Assembly (NCBI GenBank): GCA_044426045.1 | Contig: JAWXUX010000001.1 | Span: forward strand, 152,297-216,296 | DNA length: 64,000 nt | Direction of reading: 5' to 3' | Origin: JAWXUU01 sp044426045 | Lineage (GTDB): Bacteria; Bacillota; Clostridia; Christensenellales; CAMQZB01 | In this document: positions 59,683-64,000 of the stretch, one piece after another | Numbering within the stretch: the first letter of the stretch is position 1 | How the letters are laid out: every line of letters begins with the position of its first letter | Translations under genes and position numbers: made by a program | The notes under the pieces: generated by a model | Told to the model about the DNA's origin: nothing | The model's input: the letters and a program-made list of their open reading frames with translations, nothing else | Databases searched by the model: none

Positions 59683-60546
59683 ATGTATACACAAAAGGAA
59701 TATGATGAGTTATTAAAAGCAGATGGAAAGTATGGTTCTACGACAGTTTTAGTGATTATAAATTTGATTGCTAGTATAGCGGACATTGTTATTATGCTCA
59801 AGCTATTGTCATGTGAATTCCTAGTAGCTACAGTATATTTTCAGTTGATATTAATAGCTATGTTAAAAATAGTTATGTGCATGACATTTTTTCCGTTAAT
59901 AGACATGATTAATTTTTCTATAATGAAAGATTATGAACAAGACAAAAAACTTTGGTGGAATAAATGGATGAAAGTTTATATCATTGTTGCTACATTGGCA
60001 ATAATAAGTTTAGCTATTATTTGCGGTATGAGAGATGCAAATATGTTGTCATCAAAAATTGGGCTATATTTAGGTGGACCTATTTATCTGATAACACAAT
60101 TTTTTCTCATATACTGCACCCCAAATATTATAACGTATGTTATTTTCTTGTGTTGTAGTGAAAATTTTGCATTGAGATATTTCCATCGAAAGAATATGAA
60201 TAAAAGATTTGACATAACAACTATAGTCATGTACATTCTTGTTTATCCAGGTGTATTGCTAACACCATTCAGATTGTATAGTCTTATGCGTAAAAATGGG
60301 CTAGAATTTTACGACAGACCAATCGAAGTAATTAAGGATGAATATAAGGTTGATGACATTCGAGAAAAATATGATGGCACCATTGAAGTAACAATTAGCC
60401 ATAGAACAACTGGTGGACCAGATATCTTAGGCAGGCTATTCACGTTTATTGGATATTGTATAGTAAGTTGGACACTAGTTCCATTGATTTTTGCTATTGT
60501 AAATTTGAAAATACTTAAAAAAAGTCAATCTAAAGAGGAGTTATAA
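59683..60546 (+). CDS. Multi-pass membrane protein of unknown family
   Basis: 287 aa. I do not recognise the family. About six hydrophobic segments lie at roughly 20-42, 47-72, 92-115, 125-160, 175-200 and 250-275. A soluble insert at about 205-245 contains EFYDRPIEVIKDEYKVDDIREKYDG. The ATG at 59683 (MYTQKEYDELL) sits behind GGGGGG; 21 further codons upstream are open but lack a ribosome site. Codon use (TTA, ATA, AGT, GTA) differs visibly from the housekeeping genes. Followed 3 bp later by a lipoprotein gene. Confidence 0.75.
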   Translation: MYTQKEYDELLKADGKYGSTTVLVIINLIASIADIVIMLKLLSCEFLVATVYFQLILIAMLKIVMCMTFFPLIDMINFSIMKDYEQDKKLWWNKWMKVYIIVATLAIISLAIICGMRDANMLSSKIGLYLGGPIYLITQFFLIYCTPNIITYVIFLCCSENFALRYFHRKNMNKRFDITTIVMYILVYPGVLLTPFRLYSLMRKNGLEFYDRPIEVIKDEYKVDDIREKYDGTIEVTISHRTTGGPDILGRLFTFIGYCIVSWTLVPLIFAIVNLKILKKSQSKEEL

Positions 60547-60549
60547 ATT

Positions 60550-62367
60550 ATGAATAAATATTTGAAAAAGCTAATTGTTTTATTGTTGATTTTGTCACTA
60601 TCGCTAGGGTGTTTTGCTGGGTGTGGTGAAAATTCTAGTGCGGTAAGCGATATTATTAGTTCGATAACTGGAACGGAGGAAAGTGAAGGCTATCCTATCG
60701 CCACTGGATTGGAGTATTCATTAAATGCAGACAAAACAGGTTATGTTGTTGTAGGCATTGGGGATGAGCAAGAATCATCATTTCAAATCCCTAGCGAATA
60801 CAAAAGTTTACCTGTTACTAGTATTGCGGAAGGTGCGTTTAAAAATAATAATGATTTAATTAATATTGTTATACCATCAAGTGTAACAGAAATTTGGGAT
60901 GATGCATTTGAGAGATGTCTATATTTAGAATTTATTGATGTAGATAAGAATAATCAAGTATATTCAAGTGAAGATGGCGTTTTATTCAATAAGGACAAAA
61001 CAGAGTTGATAAAATATCCTTCTAGTAAAAATAGCCAAGGATATGAAATCCCTGCAAGTGTAGCTATTATTTGTGAGGATGCTTTTAATTACTGTTGTAG
61101 GCTAGAAAGTGTTGTTATTCCAGCTAGTGTGGCAGAGATAGAGCAAAATGCATTTGCTTACTATACATTTTATGGATACGCAGCTAAGCTGAATATTTTT
61201 GTAGAAACAACTGATGGTGAAATTATTTTTGGCGAAAATTGGAATGGCGATTGCACTGTATACTATGATGTTGATGAATCAAATTTTTTGGCTCAAGACG
61301 GATTATATTATATGATAGATGGTATCAACGCAAAAGTAGTAGGCAAATATTTATATGCTGTAGATGTTGCTACTTTTGTGACAATAAACGATAAGCAATA
61401 TACTGTCACAGCTATAGAGGATGGTGCCGTTAGCATGGGTTTTGTGCAGATAGCAAGTGATGAAATTCAAATCCCTAATAGTATATATAAGAATATAGAC
61501 GGTGTTGTGCCAGATTTTATGAGGCTAATAGTAGCTGACTGTAATGGGGTTAATGGGTACGATGTGGAGAATTACGCATATTATATAGAAGATAATTCTG
61601 TAGTTTATATGGATCATGGCGATTCAGTTTATCTTATTAAAGCAAATGTGGAAGGTGATTTTGAAATACCATCAGAGTACAATGGTAAAGATGTGATAGC
61701 TTATTACTATTATGCTTTTTCTTCTTGTACAAATCTGAGAAGTTTAACTTATTCAGAGAAATATCAAGGTGAGAATTTTCTTACATCTAGGTTCTTGTCG
61801 TTAATGTTTCCAGCATGTTTGGAGTATATATCTGTGCATGAAGATAATGAAACTTTATCTTCAAAAGACGGGGTATTGTATGATAAGGAAATGACTGAGT
61901 TGCTGTGGATACCTGAGAATTATAAAGCTACGGAATATATGCTGCCAGCTACCGTTGAAATTATTAATTATATTGTCTTCTTTGATATGTTTACGAGCAT
62001 TACAGTAGAGGAAGGCAGTGATAACTATAAAGATGCTGAAGGAGTTATATTTAGTGCAGATGGCTCAGACCTTGTATATTATTCAATACACAAAACTGAC
62101 ATATCTTATGTTGTACCTGAAAGTGTAGAAAATATAGGGTCACTTGCGTTTTATGACTGTGATAATTTACAAAATATAATAATATCATCGAATGTTACAA
62201 ATATAGGTAGCACTGCTTTTAGGGATTGTGATAATTTAACAATATATTGTGAAATTGATGAAGAGCAAAGTTCTGAAGCGTGGGACGCATCTTGGAATAG
62301 TTCGAAATGTCCTGTCTATTATGCAGGCGAATGGTCGCTAGTTGATGGCGTGCCAGTCGCAAATTAA
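60550..62367 (+). CDS. Lipoprotein with BspA-type leucine-rich repeats
   Basis: 605 aa. A signal peptide with lipobox (LSLGC; a second Cys follows in AGC) predicts export and lipid anchoring. The body carries LRR_5/BspA-type repeats, recognisable as LPVTSIAEGAFKNNNDLINI, ASVAIICEDAFNYCCRLESV and ESVENIGSLAFYDCDNLQNI. Such surface proteins are common in gut bacteria and protists and are linked to adhesion. It shares the membrane protein's transcript and its AT-rich codon use. A broken second copy of its leader region follows. Confidence 0.85.
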   Translation: MNKYLKKLIVLLLILSLSLGCFAGCGENSSAVSDIISSITGTEESEGYPIATGLEYSLNADKTGYVVVGIGDEQESSFQIPSEYKSLPVTSIAEGAFKNNNDLINIVIPSSVTEIWDDAFERCLYLEFIDVDKNNQVYSSEDGVLFNKDKTELIKYPSSKNSQGYEIPASVAIICEDAFNYCCRLESVVIPASVAEIEQNAFAYYTFYGYAAKLNIFVETTDGEIIFGENWNGDCTVYYDVDESNFLAQDGLYYMIDGINAKVVGKYLYAVDVATFVTINDKQYTVTAIEDGAVSMGFVQIASDEIQIPNSIYKNIDGVVPDFMRLIVADCNGVNGYDVENYAYYIEDNSVVYMDHGDSVYLIKANVEGDFEIPSEYNGKDVIAYYYYAFSSCTNLRSLTYSEKYQGENFLTSRFLSLMFPACLEYISVHEDNETLSSKDGVLYDKEMTELLWIPENYKATEYMLPATVEIINYIVFFDMFTSITVEEGSDNYKDAEGVIFSADGSDLVYYSIHKTDISYVVPESVENIGSLAFYDCDNLQNIIISSNVTNIGSTAFRDCDNLTIYCEIDEEQSSEAWDASWNSSKCPVYYAGEWSLVDGVPVAN

Positions 62368-62370
62368 GAG

Positions 62371-62564
62371 GGAGTTATAAATTATGAAAAAATAACAAAA
62401 CTTATGGCAACTGTACGTTGCTTAACGTTAATGCTAGCTGCATTTACGGGATTTAATGATATGGGTGGTTCGGAGGATACTGGAGTTGGTGGTGATATTT
62501 TTTTGTCGATTCATAAAAACACTTATCGACCGAGTGACTACCCTAAAATACACATTATGACCGT
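62371..62564 (+). pseudogene. Remnant of a second secreted-protein gene
   Basis: GGAGTTATAAATTATGAAA repeats the translation start of the lipoprotein gene, but here ATG-AAA-AAA is followed at once by TAA. One base further on, the frame reads ITKLMATVRCLTLMLAAFTG, a good signal-peptide core, so a 7-A run probably lost one A. The frame continues as a short Gly-rich stretch and ends inside a partial copy of the direct repeat (TATCGACCGAGTGAC at 62525). Confidence 0.6.
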
Positions 62565-62568
62565 GTGA

Positions 62569-62896
62569 CACATTCTAATAGGTCTATAAGTCTTTCGCTT
62601 ATAGACCTATTTTTCTACCCTTTTGAGGGCCTTTTTTGCGTTTTTAAGCTATTTCACCCTATTTTAGCCACTTTTCAGCCAAATTTTTCTTCCACCACAC
62701 CAAAATTTTCTTCCAAAACCCCAAAATCACGCTCCAAAACCCCAAAAATCCAAAAACACATATCGACCGAGTGACCTCTACTCGCACGGTCGAATTTACA
62801 CTGGATAAAGGGACTTGTGATATTATGATAAATACCAAAAAGACAAATCCGCTAGCTGGCTAGGGTAGGATTCAGGACCTTGATTGATTTTGAGAA
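62569..62896. repeat. Right copy of the ~325-bp direct repeat
   Basis: Begins ATTCTAATAGGTCTATAAG as in the left copy, with a perfect terminator stem AATAGGTCTATAAG / CTTATAGACCTATT. It shares the C-rich stretch, the CGACCGAGTGAC hairpin, TTTACACTGGATAAAGGGAC and CTAGGGTAGGATTCA. It is preceded by a third, partial CGACCGAGTGAC unit. The tRNA sequence itself is not repeated. Confidence 0.8.
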
Positions 62897-62993
62897 ATAA
62901 TACTCCAAATCAAGCGTAGCAAGTCTTATCTTGTTTGCAAAGGTATGTAAACCACTAGTCGAGTGGGAAATTTATTTTTTAACTTGTGGTTGG

Positions 62994-63022
62994 TTGCGTA
63001 AGTTTTGATTGCGTGTTATAAT
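62994..63022 (+). promoter_or_regulatory. Promoter of the XRE membrane regulator
   Basis: TTGCGT (62994-62999), 17-bp spacer, TATAAT (63017-63022). The ~100 bp between the direct repeat and this promoter shows no other feature. Confidence 0.65.
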
Positions 63023-63062
63023 TTATTTATCTTGCAAGGTAATACAAACAATGGAGAAAGAA

Positions 63063-63818
63063 ATGAAAACACAAAACGAAAAATTTGGAGAATTTATAAA
63101 GAGTTTGCGAAAAGAAAACAACTTGACGCAAAATCTGCTTGCGGAAAAGCTATACATAACAGATAAGGCGGTAAGCAAATGGGAGCGTGGTATTTCTATG
63201 CCTGATATTTCTTTGCTGTCGCCACTTTCGCAAATTTTGGGAGTTTCGGTTGCCGAGCTTTTGAACGGCGAAAGGATAAGCGAAAATCTAGGCAAAGAGC
63301 AAGTTGAAAAGGTGGTTTCAGATGCACTTGGTATGCGAATTGAAACAGAAAAGCAAGAAAAGCGATCAAGGCAGAAATGGGGCAAACGGCTTGTGATTTG
63401 TTTTGCAGTTTTTGCGATTGAACTTATATTGTTAAATATTCTAGGCTTGTGGCAAACATTTGCTAATCACATTATGGTTGTGCCAATTTTAATGGGAGTT
63501 TTTGCTGTTTATTTCTGCCTACTATCAAAGGAAACTTTGCCAGCATATTACGATGAAAACAAAATTAGCTTTTACAGCAGTGCTGGACTGCGTATGAATA
63601 TGGCAGGGTTATCCTTCAACAACAAAAATTGGAAACCAATTTTGAATTCCGCAAGAACATACGCCCTTGCCGTTTTGGTTTTATATCCAATATTGTTCGC
63701 CGCGATAACAAAACTATCTCCAAGCATATGGCGAAGCACAAACCAACTGTTTGTTCTTCTTCCACTAGCGCTAGGGATTTTTATACCGATATATTATGTT
63801 GGTCTGAAAAATAAATAG
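63063..63818 (+). CDS. XRE-family regulator with C-terminal membrane domain
   Basis: 251 aa. An N-terminal HTH (about 6-62: FIKSLRKENNLTQNLLAEKL, KAVSKWERGISMPD) is joined by a charged linker to four hydrophobic segments (about 112-132, 136-155, 200-220, 228-247). Such HTH-plus-membrane proteins are common in Clostridia and may sense envelope stress or peptides. The ATG at 63063 has GGAG at good spacing. It lies outside the direct repeats, and its codon use is closer to the chromosomal genes. Confidence 0.8.
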   Translation: MKTQNEKFGEFIKSLRKENNLTQNLLAEKLYITDKAVSKWERGISMPDISLLSPLSQILGVSVAELLNGERISENLGKEQVEKVVSDALGMRIETEKQEKRSRQKWGKRLVICFAVFAIELILLNILGLWQTFANHIMVVPILMGVFAVYFCLLSKETLPAYYDENKISFYSSAGLRMNMAGLSFNNKNWKPILNSARTYALAVLVLYPILFAAITKLSPSIWRSTNQLFVLLPLALGIFIPIYYVGLKNK

Positions 63819-63916
63819 AATAATTTTTGCTGTTTTATAAAAAATTCAATTTTATTTTAAAATTCACCAATAAAATTCAAACCTCGCACGTTATAGATAG
63901 TGTAAGGAGATAAATT

Positions 63917-64000
63917 ATGACAGATAAAGAGTTGCAACTTATATTATCACGCATGGCAAATTCTGATGTGAACGCCCTGGCTGAGGTTTATCGCGAGATG
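63917..64000 (+). CDS. Start of a possible sigma-70-like factor (partial)
   Basis: 28 codons are visible, with AAGGAGATA before the ATG. MTDKELQLILSRMANSDVNALAEVYREM resembles the very start of ECF-type sigma factors; I quote only the tail ALAEVYREM as the suggestive part. The gene runs off the window, so the call is tentative. Confidence 0.4.
   Translation, partial: MTDKELQLILSRMANSDVNALAEVYREM

Noticed and set aside
62565..62600. attR with a duplicated tRNA-Leu 3' end
   Set aside because: Similarity to the left end starts only at CATTCTAATAGG, after the tRNA acceptor; the tRNA stem is not repeated, and no integrase is present.

Overview
The window looks like a chromosomal stretch of an anaerobic, low-GC, probably spore-forming Clostridia-type Firmicute. 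The support is a YpeB germination protein, a Firmicute-style RNase P RNA, a Cys T-box, a three-subunit-type bifurcating [FeFe] hydrogenase, type III glutamine synthetase, A-rich leaders with TTGACA/TATAAT promoters and GGAGG ribosome binding sites. No rRNA and no CRISPR array was seen.

Layout: ypeB (0-2 kb); divergent recF and dnaA with a shared 168-bp spacer (2.3-5 kb); a fructose PTS regulon, fruR-fruK-fruA-HPr (5.5-9.7 kb); argS and a Na/Pi cotransporter (9.9-13.7 kb); lower glycolysis pgk-tpiA-gpmI followed by secG-rnr-smpB (13.9-21 kb); metY-metA (21-23.3 kb); a three-gene glycerol-3-phosphate-dehydrogenase-like flavoprotein cluster (23.6-26.7 kb); a nitrogen cluster of GSIII, an Amt-PII fusion, GSI and an ANTAR regulator (27-33.2 kb); pyrG and convergent serS (33.3-36.4 kb); a Cys T-box with cysE-cysS (36.5-38.9 kb); a five-gene hydrogenase operon behind Rex-like sites (39-44.3 kb); rnpB on the minus strand; a MarR-controlled heterodimeric ABC exporter (45.4-49.8 kb); rpmB divergent from gls24-fakA (50-52.6 kb); an IS1182-type element (52.6-54.2 kb); tRNA-Leu(CAA); polA-coaE-lytic transglycosylase; tRNA-Leu(GAG); and a 3.8-kb AT-rich foreign-looking cassette between diverged ~325-bp direct repeats (58.8-62.9 kb), followed by a membrane-anchored XRE regulator and the start of a possible sigma factor gene.

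The most striking content is not in the genes. Two dispersed families of nested palindromes occupy the spacers between transcription units. Family A has six copies of about 200-240 bp: outer arms of tandem 7-mers, a conserved GTGGTA...GCACTCG core on each side, and a central hairpin of unrelated sequence but the same shape. Family B has four copies of about 100 bp placed at or just after stop codons. In both families the arms differ between copies yet stay complementary within a copy. In addition, several genes (ypeB, dnaA, argS, an ABC gene) end in a short perfect hairpin made from their own last codons plus stop codon, a 3-nt loop and an inverted copy. These structures probably act as (bidirectional) transcription terminators and may have arisen by snap-back template switching; that is inference.

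The IS element is flanked by two complete copies of a 17-bp terminator palindrome, so its insertion duplicated a terminator rather than destroying one.
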